Shown: in pieces, positions 9,008 to 17,424 of the stretch
Position numbering within the stretch: the first letter of the stretch is position 1
Layout: each line of letters begins with the position of its first letter
Assembly (NCBI GenBank): GCA_016841425.1
Contig: JAENZE010000010.1
Coordinates: forward strand, 94,067 to 158,066
DNA length: 64,000 bases
Origin: Syntrophomonas sp.
GTDB taxonomy: Bacteria > Bacillota > Syntrophomonadia > Syntrophomonadales > Syntrophomonadaceae
Reading direction: 5' to 3'
Program-made: the position numbers and the translations under genes
The notes under the pieces: model-generated
What the model was told of the DNA's origin: nothing
Database searches by the model: none
What the model saw: only the letters and a program-made list of their open reading frames with translations

Positions 9008-9519
9008 TTACTCGGGTTGAATATCTCAAGCTCAAGGCACGGATTGATGAAGAGTTGGATAATCTGAAGCGATTAGAAAAGGCATTGAAGAGATTGAAGC
9101 TCTTTCCAGCAATAGATGCAGAAGGATTAAACGGCTTACCACTTGAAGACGAGATATCATGCAGAGTTATTGGTTCTTATCTGCATGATTATTACTGCGG
9201 TTTAGAAAAGGTATTTATCCATGTTGCAAAAAGTTTTGGAGAAGGCCTACCGATTGGCAATCAGTGGCATAAAGAATTACTGGAGGAAATGCACTTAAAT
9301 ATATCAGGGGTTCGTACTGCACTTATCAGCAAGAAAACTATGATTAAGATTGATGAATTACGGGGCTTTAGACATGTTTTTCGTAATGCCTATGGATTTA
9401 GTATTGATCCAGTTAAAGAGCAGCACTTACTGATCAACCTAGCAGGAATCTCTACAGAAGTAAAAAAGGACATAAAATTATTCATCAAACAAATGGATGA
9501 ATATATTCTTACAGAATAA
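9004..9519 (+). CDS. HepT-like ribonuclease toxin
   Basis: Predicted HEPN/HepT-fold ribonuclease of 171 residues. I start it at the GTG at 9004, which overlaps the preceding stop codon and sits behind AGAGGGGG, rather than 48 bases earlier inside the antitoxin gene. The protein is helical, with a conserved-looking active-site patch LRGFRHVFRNAYGF (R120, R123, H124, R127, Y130). This differs slightly in spacing from the classic R-x4-6-H-x-Y, as in the larger HepT-like families. The expected AMPylation target would be the tyrosine at 130. Pairing with the MNT gene gives the best support. Confidence 0.8.
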   Translation: MITRVEYLKLKARIDEELDNLKRLEKALKRLKLFPAIDAEGLNGLPLEDEISCRVIGSYLHDYYCGLEKVFIHVAKSFGEGLPIGNQWHKELLEEMHLNISGVRTALISKKTMIKIDELRGFRHVFRNAYGFSIDPVKEQHLLINLAGISTEVKKDIKLFIKQMDEYILTE

Positions 9520-9593
9520 TCTGAGTCGTTCTAAATAGTCAGGTTGTTAAGAATATGAATACTAAAAATAAAGGTAAGTTTTCTTTTTATATC

Positions 9594-9648
9594 CAATATT
9601 AACCGGGATTTATCCTGCAGGAAGCAGGATAAATCCCGGTTAATATTG
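9594..9648. repeat. Perfect 25-bp inverted repeat
   Basis: Arms at 9594-9618 and 9624-9648 are exact reverse complements around the five-base loop AGGAA. The stem contains AACCGGGATTTATCCTGC. No T-run follows on either strand, so it is not a standard Rho-independent terminator, although it could stop or protect transcripts. The rest of the 9520-9880 spacer is AT-rich, with a TATAAT at 9798-9803 without a good -35; no gene is seen. Confidence 0.8.
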
Positions 9649-9880
9649 TGATCATTAAAACTATTTTAGCGAATACTGCCGATGTTAACATATATTAACA
9701 CCGAATTATAGCAGGATACCTGTAAGAAATTGGCGAATATAACGTATTGATGGAAAGAGGACTAATTTTTTTTCGTAAAAAAAAGACATAAATAGAGTAT
9801 AATGAATTATATACAAAAAATGGTAAACGATACCGACTTTTAGAATTTAAGCTTCAGATTTAACAGGGAGTTTCTGTAAT

Positions 9881-12800
9881 ATGAAAATCAATATCTGCAG
9901 ATGGCAGCAGATGGCTGCATTATTATTGTCTGTAATCATTTTATTTATGCTATGGTTTTACTCGCCCCAAATTTTAAGCCGGGATAGAATAGACTTTTTA
10001 AATGACCGATCAGCACAAATAGTAAACGCTATTCCCTTATCGGTCCTGGATATATTTACTCCCGACAGATTAACTGGTAAGGAGCAAATAATAGGCATAG
10101 CTGACAGCGGTCTGGATAAAGGTAGTCTCAGTGATATTCACCCGGATTTGCAGAGTGAAGCCGGGAAGATGCCACGAGTTGCTATGTTAAAATCGTACAG
10201 TGGGCGGGAAATACCTGATGACCCCTCCGGGCATGGCACTCATATGGCAGCCACTATTGCCGGGAGCGGTGCAGCTTCCGACGGGCAATACCGCGGGGTT
10301 GCTCCTGGAGCCAGTATTTATTTCCAGGCTCTCCTGGATAGTAATGGTAAATTAAAGTTGCCTGATAGTATAGAGACCTTGTTCTTGCCTGCCTATCAAG
10401 CCGGGGTAAGAACTCATGTCAATGGTTGGGGCAGGTCGGGGAATGGCTATACTAGCATAAGTGCCCAGATAGATAGTTTTGTATATACCCATTCAGATTT
10501 TTTGCCTTTATTTGGAGCAGGAAACAGTGGTCCAGCTTCATCCTCTGTGACCAGCGAAGCGAATAGTAAAAACGCCTTAACCATTGGCTCAAGTCAGGTG
10601 CCTCGTCCGGCCCTGAGTCCTGATGCCAGCTTTGCCAATCAGCCATCGTCCTCCTCCAGCCTGGGACCAGCCGGAGATGGACGCATCAAACCTGAGCTTT
10701 TGGCTCCCGGTTCGGCGGTAGTATCTGCTTGTTCCAGCCTGATTGAAAGCAACTATGATGCCAATGATAATTACACCCTTATGGGAGGAAGCAGTATGGC
10801 TACGGCAGTAGCGGGAGGTTCTGTTGCCGTACTTCGGGAGTACCTGGAAAAAGACCTGGAAATGGAAAACCCTTCTGCGGCCCTGGTTAAGGCTTTATTA
10901 GTAAATGGGGCTCGATTAGAGGACAGCATGCCTTCGGCTTCAAAAGGATTCGGCATCCTGGATTTAGCTGGAACGGTTCTGGCTTTGGAAGAGAAAACCG
11001 TTAACCCGCAGGATGGCACTGCTCTTAAGCAGGGTGAGGTACAGCAGTACAAGGTAGTGATTAACAGTACCATGCAGCCATTTAAGGCCACCCTGGCCTG
11101 GACCGATCCTGCTGCCGTCGCTGGTTCCAGTTCTACCCTGGTAAACAACCTTGATCTGGTTGTAGAAGGACCCGGAGGACAATTATATTATGGCAACGAT
11201 TTTCAAGTCCGGGATCAGGCCGATACCAAGAATAACATCGAGCAGGTATATATACCCTCTCCTCAGCCGGGAGAATATACCATAAAGGTGCGTGGAACCC
11301 GGTATGGGAAAGGATACAGCAAACAAAAATACGCCCTGGTATATGGGCAGACCTTAAAACAGGGGATAATAAACGGTATTGATGATACCCAGATAGTGCT
11401 GACTAATGAACAGAATATTCTGCTGCCGGACATAGAGGTTAAGAGTGTAATTCTGGATGGAAAAAGAGCATCCATAGATGATGTTAAACCAGGCAGCCAA
11501 CTTTACCTGGCAGCCAATGATGCGGCCTACATATTCAGTTCCAGCTGGGAGGCCAGCGGGGTGCAGATGGTATCTACAGTAGACGGGCAGCTGGTCATGG
11601 AAACCAACAGCGCGGTTCGGGAGGGTGGGTACTATGCCGATTCCCATGACAATCTTGAAGACCAGAACAAAATACTTGTGAATGGAGAAATACTTGCAGA
11701 TACTGGTAACTTTCCTGCCGGAGCAGAATTGAAAGCGCGGGTTAATCCCCTTTACCAGACTCTGTGGCAGATTAGTGCGAACTACGAGGAGGTAAGTGGA
11801 TATATTGCCAGTTATGATTCGGCAGCTGGAAAAATGACCTTGATTCACGAAAATAACACTTTTATTCTTAGCAGTTGGGCGGCCGGTAATATCTCCAGCA
11901 GGCTGATGGATTGCTCGGTTCAGGATGCCCCTTATGGCTATGGTGAAAAAGCAGATTTACAAAAACTGCTGCCGGGCATGAAAGTGACCCTGATGCTGTC
12001 TCCTGGTACTAATCTGGTCAACTATGTGAAAGTGGAACGAGAAATGGTAGTTGGTTCAGCAGCTTCCATAGATGCCCAATCGCAGAGCATCAGTCTGAAT
12101 ACCGGTGCAGTATACCACCTGTTTCCTGGAACCCTGGTAAGACGAGATGGAGAGACCGTGAGCCTGGACATACTGCAGGAGGGTGATTATATTGCCGGGT
12201 TATTACTTCCGGGCAGTAATAACTTTTTACAGATTGAAGCCAGCACCAAGGTGAAGTATGGAAAAATAATATATTACAATAACCAGGAAAAGATTATATA
12301 TTTTATGGATAGTAAAAATCAAGTTAGCCAGTATAAGATAACGGAAGAGACAGGAATATTTCATCGGGGCAACCCGGCCGACCGAACATCATTGTCTCCG
12401 GGGAGCTGGATCAGGATAGTCTGCTGTATAGAAAACGACCTGGTAGAGCGGATAGATATGGCCGATGTGGAGACAGAATTAGAGATCAATTTTGCTGCCT
12501 ACCACCCAAGCAGCAGCACGCTGGAAATGGCAGACGGCTCCCAATATTATTTCGGCGAAGCAACCCTGCTTAGTAAAAATGGCTACTGCTTAATGCCGGA
12601 AGATATATTACCCGGTGAAAGAGTGAAAATAACTACCCTGGCTTCAGCTGATTCAATTCGGAATACCCCTGCCTCAGTCGAAGTAATACAGCGAAATGAT
12701 GTAAAGGCGCCTCAGCTGCAGATAAATCTGCGTTCATTAAATGCTGCCTTAATTGTACAGGGAGACAGCACCGCTGATCGAATAGTTTTATACCGGGAGG

Positions 12801-13441
12801 ATGGGTCCCGGCAGACCATCGAGACTGACCCTAATGGACATTTTAGTGCCGTATTTAGGCTCTTGGACCAGGAATCCACAGTGCAGGTTCTGGCCATAAA
12901 TAGTAAAACCGGTGCAATTTATGGGGCGGAAAAGGATATCCAGGCTTATCCGGTGGTTACCAGTATTAATACCTTCTCGGATATTGAACTGCATCCAGCT
13001 CGCAGTCAGATAGAGGATTTGGCCAGCCGGGGAATAGTACGAGGATACCTGGACGGGACTTATAAGCCGGACCGTCCCATAACCAGAGTGGAACTGATTA
13101 AAATCCTGGCTGATTATGAAGGCTGGATGCCATCAGGGCGCGGGGGGATGCTCTTCACTGATTACCAGGACATCCCCTGGTGGGCTCTGGGAGCAGTTAA
13201 TGCGGCGGCCGAACAGGGTATTATCGAAGGTTATCCCGATGGAAGCTTGCGTCCTCTGGACCAGGTATCCTGGAGTGAAATGGTTCTTATAATGGAGCGG
13301 GTTTATGAGCTGGATTACGAAAACTCGCGGGTTAAGAACGCTATTTCCCGGGGCTTCCTGCGCGGGTTTATTAATAGCGCCCCGGCGGTTACACGCGCAC
13401 AGGCAGCATCATTTATAATCTGGCTGGAAAACCAAATCTAA
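9881..13441 (+). CDS. Secreted subtilisin-like (KP-43-type) serine protease with S-layer homology domains
   Basis: Cell-surface endoprotease of 1186 residues. An N-terminal hydrophobic export segment (about 8-27) precedes an S8 domain with catalytic D75 (GIADSGLD), H118 (GHGTHMAA) and S305 (GGSSMATA). A KP-43-style beta-barrel follows (ATLAWTDPAA, LVNNLDLVVEGP, about 380-490). After a long beta-rich region of unknown role (about 500-1010) come two clear SLH repeats (about 1030-1145: FSDIELHPARSQIEDLA, GYLDGTYKPDRPITRVEL, then IIEGYPDGSLRP) and a third degenerate one at the C-terminus. It is probably held on secondary wall polymer. No canonical propeptide is obvious. Confidence 0.9.
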   Translation: MKINICRWQQMAALLLSVIILFMLWFYSPQILSRDRIDFLNDRSAQIVNAIPLSVLDIFTPDRLTGKEQIIGIADSGLDKGSLSDIHPDLQSEAGKMPRVAMLKSYSGREIPDDPSGHGTHMAATIAGSGAASDGQYRGVAPGASIYFQALLDSNGKLKLPDSIETLFLPAYQAGVRTHVNGWGRSGNGYTSISAQIDSFVYTHSDFLPLFGAGNSGPASSSVTSEANSKNALTIGSSQVPRPALSPDASFANQPSSSSSLGPAGDGRIKPELLAPGSAVVSACSSLIESNYDANDNYTLMGGSSMATAVAGGSVAVLREYLEKDLEMENPSAALVKALLVNGARLEDSMPSASKGFGILDLAGTVLALEEKTVNPQDGTALKQGEVQQYKVVINSTMQPFKATLAWTDPAAVAGSSSTLVNNLDLVVEGPGGQLYYGNDFQVRDQADTKNNIEQVYIPSPQPGEYTIKVRGTRYGKGYSKQKYALVYGQTLKQGIINGIDDTQIVLTNEQNILLPDIEVKSVILDGKRASIDDVKPGSQLYLAANDAAYIFSSSWEASGVQMVSTVDGQLVMETNSAVREGGYYADSHDNLEDQNKILVNGEILADTGNFPAGAELKARVNPLYQTLWQISANYEEVSGYIASYDSAAGKMTLIHENNTFILSSWAAGNISSRLMDCSVQDAPYGYGEKADLQKLLPGMKVTLMLSPGTNLVNYVKVEREMVVGSAASIDAQSQSISLNTGAVYHLFPGTLVRRDGETVSLDILQEGDYIAGLLLPGSNNFLQIEASTKVKYGKIIYYNNQEKIIYFMDSKNQVSQYKITEETGIFHRGNPADRTSLSPGSWIRIVCCIENDLVERIDMADVETELEINFAAYHPSSSTLEMADGSQYYFGEATLLSKNGYCLMPEDILPGERVKITTLASADSIRNTPASVEVIQRNDVKAPQLQINLRSLNAALIVQGDSTADRIVLYREDGSRQTIETDPNGHFSAVFRLLDQESTVQVLAINSKTGAIYGAEKDIQAYPVVTSINTFSDIELHPARSQIEDLASRGIVRGYLDGTYKPDRPITRVELIKILADYEGWMPSGRGGMLFTDYQDIPWWALGAVNAAAEQGIIEGYPDGSLRPLDQVSWSEMVLIMERVYELDYENSRVKNAISRGFLRGFINSAPAVTRAQAASFIIWLENQI

Positions 13442-13453
13442 GTTATTTGCGAG

Positions 13454-13518
13454 TGCGACAGGGGACGGTTCTCGGTTTGTCGCATTTAAAGGACGGAATC
13501 AAACCTTCCCCTGTCGCA
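13454..13518. repeat. REP-like element between convergent genes
   Basis: A 31-base unit at 13454-13484 has arms TGCGACA and TGTCGCA around a GGGGACGGTTCT core. A shorter inverted partner at 13500-13518 (CCTTCCCCTGTCGCA) lets the whole region fold into a larger hairpin of about 17 pairs. It fills the gap between the protease gene and aroA, which converge, so it may act as a bidirectional terminator. Related copies lie near 56.1-56.6 kb and 63.9 kb. Confidence 0.8.
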
Positions 13519-14805
13519 TTATCTACTTAATCGAACCATTTCCTGCCAGAAACCAGGAAATGATATGTCTACTGCTTGCGGATTAGAGATACTGGTTTCA
13601 CCTTCAGCCAGGAGAGCGGCTACCGCGAGGCTCATGGCGATACGGTGATCACCATGGCTGTTAACCTGGGCCCCTTTAATGGTACCGGACCGTCCTTCAA
13701 TGATAAAACCATCTTCTGTAGCCTCTGCACTTATTCCCATTTTCTTAAGTTCTGAAGTAATAGCTTTAATACGGTCGGTTTCTTTAACCCGTAGTTCCTG
13801 TGCATCATGGACAACTGATGTGCCAGAGGCGCCAGCCATAGCCACTGCAATCACCGGCAGTTCATCAATGAGACGAGGAATGATATCACCCGAGATCTCC
13901 ACTGCTTTTAACTCTGAGCCGGAAATAATAAGGTCAGCAACAGGTTCTCCACTTATTATCTGCTTGTTTTCAATCTTGATATTGCAGCCCATCTGGATTA
14001 AAACGTCAATAATTCCGGACCTGGTAGGGTTAATTCCCACACCTTTGATAATAAGTTCCGATCCAGGTACCAGGGCAGCGGCTACCATGAAAAAAGCTGC
14101 TGATGAGATGTCACCTGGGACAATAAACTCCTGGGGAGTCAAATTCGCATCCGGGCTGACTATGATCTGCAAGCCTTCATGCTTTATTCTGGCTCCCATG
14201 GCTTCCAGCATTCGCTCGGTATGGTCGCGTGACTTATGCGGTTCAGTAATACTTGTCTCCCCATCGGCCGTCAAAGCAGCCAATAGCAGGGCAGATTTAA
14301 CCTGGGCACTTGCTACAGGCAGGGCATAATCAATCCCATGAAGGTTACGTCCATTGACTGCCAGTGGTGGAAAATTACCCTGTCTGCGGGCAGATATCTT
14401 AGCTCCCATAGAGCTGAGAGGATTTATGATTCTTTTCATAGGCCGGTTATTTAACGAAGCATCCCCGCTTAAAACTGAGAAAAAAGGACGGGCTGACAGC
14501 AGCCCGGTTAAAAGGCGCATGGTGGTGCCGGAATTACCGCAGTTCAGAACATCAACCGGTTCCTGCAGACCTTCTATGCCTTTCCCCTGTACTCTCAGCA
14601 GTGAACCATCCCGGATAATCTGCACCCCCAACTGCTTCATGCAGCTGTAGGAAGACATGGTATCGGCTGCTAACAGGAAATTTCGGACCACTGATTCTCC
14701 TCGGGCCAGGGCTGGAAATATAACTGCCCGGTGGGAGATAGACTTGTCCGCTTCAGCCGTAATTTCACCTCTTAAAGGTCCTTTAGCTTTAGAGATTATT
14801 CGCAT
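13519..14805 (-). CDS. aroA: 3-phosphoshikimate 1-carboxyvinyltransferase (EPSP synthase)
   Basis: Shikimate pathway enzyme joining phosphoenolpyruvate to shikimate-3-phosphate, 428 residues as usual. The N-terminus has the substrate-binding ADKSISHRA. The PEP site is LNCGNSGTTMRLLTGLL, and the second conserved signature is RVKETDRIKAI. A GGAGG site precedes the ATG. It is the last gene of a minus-strand aroF-tyrA-aroA operon, 12 bases after tyrA. Confidence 0.97.
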   Translation of the reverse strand: MRIISKAKGPLRGEITAEADKSISHRAVIFPALARGESVVRNFLLAADTMSSYSCMKQLGVQIIRDGSLLRVQGKGIEGLQEPVDVLNCGNSGTTMRLLTGLLSARPFFSVLSGDASLNNRPMKRIINPLSSMGAKISARRQGNFPPLAVNGRNLHGIDYALPVASAQVKSALLLAALTADGETSITEPHKSRDHTERMLEAMGARIKHEGLQIIVSPDANLTPQEFIVPGDISSAAFFMVAAALVPGSELIIKGVGINPTRSGIIDVLIQMGCNIKIENKQIISGEPVADLIISGSELKAVEISGDIIPRLIDELPVIAVAMAGASGTSVVHDAQELRVKETDRIKAITSELKKMGISAEATEDGFIIEGRSGTIKGAQVNSHGDHRIAMSLAVAALLAEGETSISNPQAVDISFPGFWQEMVRLSR

Positions 14806-14817
14806 AATTACCTCCTG

Positions 14818-15918
14818 TCATCTTATCCAGGCTTTGATTTGGTGGGATTTTAATACGTTAACTGCCTTTTGCGCATCTGATTCCGAAGGTACTCCCAGAC
14901 GGATAGTGCCTCCATCACCTTCTCGTACTCGAAGGATTTCTATATCAACTATGTTAATATCCTGCTGTCCCAGGATAAAACCCAGCTGGCCAATGATACC
15001 AGGTTTATCAGGTACTATGCAGACTATATCATAAAAGCTGGGTATGAGTCCCCGATGTATGCGGGGGATTTTGTCCCGAATGCGTTTGGCCCGGTTCAGT
15101 TCATCATTGATATAGTCTGCATCACTGCTAAGCAGAGCATCTCTTAGAATATGCAAATTCGTTATTAAAGAATCCAGTTTATTCAAGATATGATTACGAT
15201 TAAAAAATAAAATATCATTCCATATTTCCGGGTTGGAGGAGGCTATACGGGTGGTATCCCTGAAACCGCCCGCAGCCATCATAAGATGGGCATCTGAACC
15301 CCCGGTTAAGTTCACCAGAGCTACTGCCGCCAGATGGGGAACATGACTGACAGTTGCTACCAGTTCATCATGCGCTGCTGCATCCATAATCTTAATTCGG
15401 GCTCCCGTCACACCCAATAAATCTACCAGAGAATCAAGAACCGTCTCGGGTAAGCCAGGGGCGGGGGTCAGACAGTACACGGCATTTTCGAATAGATAAC
15501 GATCCGCACCGTGTATACCCTTTATCTCCGAACCGGCCATGGGATGCCCGCCGATGCCCCATACCTGTTCAGGCAGCTCCTGAAAGAGCTTCATAACATG
15601 TTCCTTGGTGCTGCCTACGTCACTGATAATAGTTCCTGGTTTCAGTTCTGCTCTTATACTGCCCAATAAGGCTGGATAAGATCCCAGAGGAGTACATATA
15701 AATATGATATCAGCCTCTGGTATTCCGCTTTCCAAACTAACCGGGCGATCTATAATGCCGATATCGATTGCCTTTTGGAGGGCCGCAGAATCGCTGTCAA
15801 ATCCCATTATATTGAGCACCCGGGGAGACTCTCTGAGTGCCAGACCCAGAGAGCCGCCCATCAAGCCTAATCCGATAAGTAAAACCTTTACCTCCTGCTG
15901 CATAAGGCTATTCTCCAT
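14818..15918 (-). CDS. tyrA: Prephenate dehydrogenase with C-terminal ACT domain
   Basis: Tyrosine branch enzyme that oxidatively decarboxylates prephenate with NAD. The N-terminal Rossmann loop is [16 protein letters not shown], followed by the catalytic domain with [12 protein letters not shown] and [12 protein letters not shown]. The last 75 residues ([18 protein letters not shown] onward) form an ACT domain, the usual site of tyrosine feedback. The long start at 15918 overlaps aroF by 11 bases. An ATG at 15903 ([11 protein letters not shown]) has a better spaced GGAG and may be the real one; it would shorten the protein by five residues. Confidence 0.95.
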   Translation of the reverse strand: MENSLMQQEVKVLLIGLGLMGGSLGLALRESPRVLNIMGFDSDSAALQKAIDIGIIDRPVSLESGIPEADIIFICTPLGSYPALLGSIRAELKPGTIISDVGSTKEHVMKLFQELPEQVWGIGGHPMAGSEIKGIHGADRYLFENAVYCLTPAPGLPETVLDSLVDLLGVTGARIKIMDAAAHDELVATVSHVPHLAAVALVNLTGGSDAHLMMAAGGFRDTTRIASSNPEIWNDILFFNRNHILNKLDSLITNLHILRDALLSSDADYINDELNRAKRIRDKIPRIHRGLIPSFYDIVCIVPDKPGIIGQLGFILGQQDINIVDIEILRVREGDGGTIRLGVPSESDAQKAVNVLKSHQIKAWIR

Positions 15919-16930
15919 CCCGGGATATATTCATAATATTCTGGATACTGCGTACCTTGGTGACCAGCTTGCGGAAATTATCCGGAGTCAAGGATTGTGG
16001 ACCATCTGATAAAGCCTCGGATGGATTCTGGTGTACTTCTACCATCAGCCCATCACATCCTGCCCCTATAGCAGCCAGGGCCATAGGTTCAACCAGCTTC
16101 CATTTTCCTGTACCATGGCTGGGGTCAACAATAATAGGCAGGTGAGTGAGTTGCTTGATTAAAGGAACTGCACTCAAATCCAGGGTATTACGGGTGTATT
16201 TTTCAAAGGTTCGGATGCCTCTTTCGCATAGAATGACCTGGCTGTTGCCGCTGGAAATAATGTACTCTGCAGCCATGATCCACTCCTCGATAGTAGCTGA
16301 AGGGCCTCTTTTCAACATTATAGGCTTATCGACCCGGCCCAGTTCTCGCAGCAGAAAGTAGTTCTGCATGTTCCGGGCTCCTACTTGTAAAACATCGGCA
16401 TATTCCGCTACTAAATCCACCATCCTGGGGTCCATTACTTCAGTTACCACCGGCAAACCAGTTAATTCACGGGCTTCAGCCAGTATCTCCAGACCGGCCT
16501 TCTCCAGTCCCTGAAATGAGTAGGGTGAAGTACGTGGTTTGAAGGCTCCCCCGCGGAGCATAGTAGCCCCGCTTTCTTTAACCAGAGCCGCAATTTCCAG
16601 GTATTTTTCCCGGCTTTCAACTGCGCAGGGGCCGGCTATTATCTGAATAGACCCATTCCCGATAATAGCACTGCCAGCATTGATTATAGTCGGTTCTGAT
16701 TTGAATTCCCGGGAGGCTAGTTTAAAGGGCTGAACAATCGGAACAATGTTTTCTACGCCCGGCAAGACCAGGAATGAATCCATGTTTTCCTGAATTCCTT
16801 CGCCTATGGCTCCGATAATAGTCCTTTGAACCCCCTGGGATAGGTGAACCTGAAATCCCAGATCTTTGAGCCTTTCACTTACCTGCTCAATTTGCTCACT
16901 CAGCGCAAATTTTTCCATTACAATAATCAT
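15908..16930 (-). CDS. aroF: 3-deoxy-7-phosphoheptulonate synthase with N-terminal regulatory domain
   Basis: First committed enzyme of aromatic synthesis: condenses phosphoenolpyruvate and erythrose-4-phosphate. 340 residues. The first 70 form the ferredoxin-like regulatory domain seen in the type I-beta enzymes of Bacillus and Thermotoga. The barrel follows with [45 protein letters not shown], and the metal and phosphate motifs [11 protein letters not shown] and [18 protein letters not shown] lies eight bases before the ATG. It is the first gene of the operon, behind an attenuator-like leader. Confidence 0.96.
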   Translation of the reverse strand: MIIVMEKFALSEQIEQVSERLKDLGFQVHLSQGVQRTIIGAIGEGIQENMDSFLVLPGVENIVPIVQPFKLASREFKSEPTIINAGSAIIGNGSIQIIAGPCAVESREKYLEIAALVKESGATMLRGGAFKPRTSPYSFQGLEKAGLEILAEARELTGLPVVTEVMDPRMVDLVAEYADVLQVGARNMQNYFLLRELGRVDKPIMLKRGPSATIEEWIMAAEYIISSGNSQVILCERGIRTFEKYTRNTLDLSAVPLIKQLTHLPIIVDPSHGTGKWKLVEPMALAAIGAGCDGLMVEVHQNPSEALSDGPQSLTPDNFRKLVTKVRSIQNIMNISRDGE

Positions 16931-16971
16931 TTCATTTGTCCTCCTTTTTCTTCAGGAGGGTGAGAAAGACC

Positions 16972-17044
16972 AAAAAAGCCATCAGCAAGGAATCTCACTA
17001 ATGGCATACCGCCTCTAATGTCTGTATTCCCACCATCCTACCAT
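16972..17044 (-). promoter_or_regulatory. Candidate attenuator with Trp-rich leader codons ahead of aroF
   Basis: On the minus strand a 12-pair stem (GCCATTAGTGAG with CTTGCTGATGGC, wobbles included; 16978-17005) has an ATTC loop and is followed by six T at 16977-16972, an intrinsic terminator inside the aroF leader. Just before it a nine-codon frame (17044-17015) reads MVGWWEYRH then stop, with two adjacent Trp codons and one Tyr. ATGGTG in this frame could pair with TGCCAT of the terminator's first arm. This fits attenuation by aromatic amino acid supply. The leader frame has no clear ribosome-binding site, so its translation is unproven. A T-box was considered, but the conserved T-box sequence is missing. 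Confidence 0.55.
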
Positions 17045-17087
17045 ACTACCATTTTTAACTTAAAAGACCTACCTTACTACAACAATT

Positions 17088-17116
17088 AGATTATCCTATT
17101 AATGCAGTTTTTTCAA
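17088..17116 (-). promoter_or_regulatory. Sigma-A-type promoter for the aroF operon
   Basis: On the minus strand TTGAAA (17116-17111) and TAATCT (17093-17088) are separated by exactly 17 bases. Transcription would begin around 17080 and give a leader of roughly 150 bases that includes the Trp-rich frame and the terminator hairpin. Confidence 0.6.
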
Positions 17117-17178
17117 GAGGTTAAATTAAACATACTTTGTCAATTTAAAAAAGATTTGCATATGGTAAAATAAGTAAA

Positions 17179-17389
17179 TGGAGTTACCGTTTGGCGGTTA
17201 GTCACTTCCCTGAAGGGAGGTGATGCCTATGATTACATACTCAGATTTGTTTCAATTCTGTTTAGTAGTCTTAGGAGTTATTTCTCTGTGTATTATGCAT
17301 AGAAAATAGCTAAGCCGCCCTGTTAGAGCGGCTAAAAACCTTTAAGGACTAACCGCCCTACCAAAAGCGGTAACTCCTTTATGATTATA
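17179..17389. ncRNA. Type I toxin-antitoxin locus: mRNA folding arms and probable antisense RNA
   Basis: The toxin reading frame is bracketed by sequences that can pair: GGAGTTACCG plus GGCGGTTAGTC near 17180-17202, and their reverse complements GACTAACCGCC and CGGTAACTCC near 17347-17377. Such long-range pairing normally keeps a type I toxin mRNA inactive. A terminator-like hairpin with AGCCGC and GCGGCT stem arms follows the stop codon (about 17311-17331). On the minus strand TATAAT at 17389-17384 could start an antisense RNA across the 3' part of the toxin transcript. On the plus strand TTGTCA-N18-TATGGT (17137-17166) is a weak candidate toxin promoter. Transcripts are inferred. Confidence 0.65.
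17229..17309 (+). CDS. Holin-like small membrane toxin (type I TA)
   Basis: A 26-codon gene: MITYSDLFQF, a hydrophobic stretch CLVVLGVISLCIM, and a basic end HRK. This pattern (Met-x-Thr-Tyr start, one membrane helix, Lys/Arg tail) is that of the putative holin-like toxin family related to TxpA/BsrG. A near-perfect ribosome-binding site, GGGAGGTGAT at 17216-17225, precedes the ATG. When overproduced, members of the family damage the membrane. The inverted repeats around it support a type I system. It lies between the aro operon promoter and the anti-sigma gene. Confidence 0.75.
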   Translation: MITYSDLFQFCLVVLGVISLCIMHRK

Positions 17390-17424
17390 TAGTATCATGG
17401 CAAAAATTATACGTCAATGAAGCC

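Noticed and set aside
13679..14329. Plus-strand frames opposite aroA
   Set aside because: Reverse-strand shadows of a well conserved gene; no ribosome-binding sites.
16978..17085. T-box riboswitch in the aroF leader
   Set aside because: The leader is short (about 150 bases), and the conserved T-box sequence that pairs with uncharged tRNA is not present; AGGCGG-TATGCC is only superficially similar.
17015..17085. TRAP-binding site (repeated TAG/GAG triplets) in the aroF leader
   Set aside because: Several TAG triplets occur on the minus strand, but the spacing is irregular (often five bases or more instead of two or three), and there are too few.
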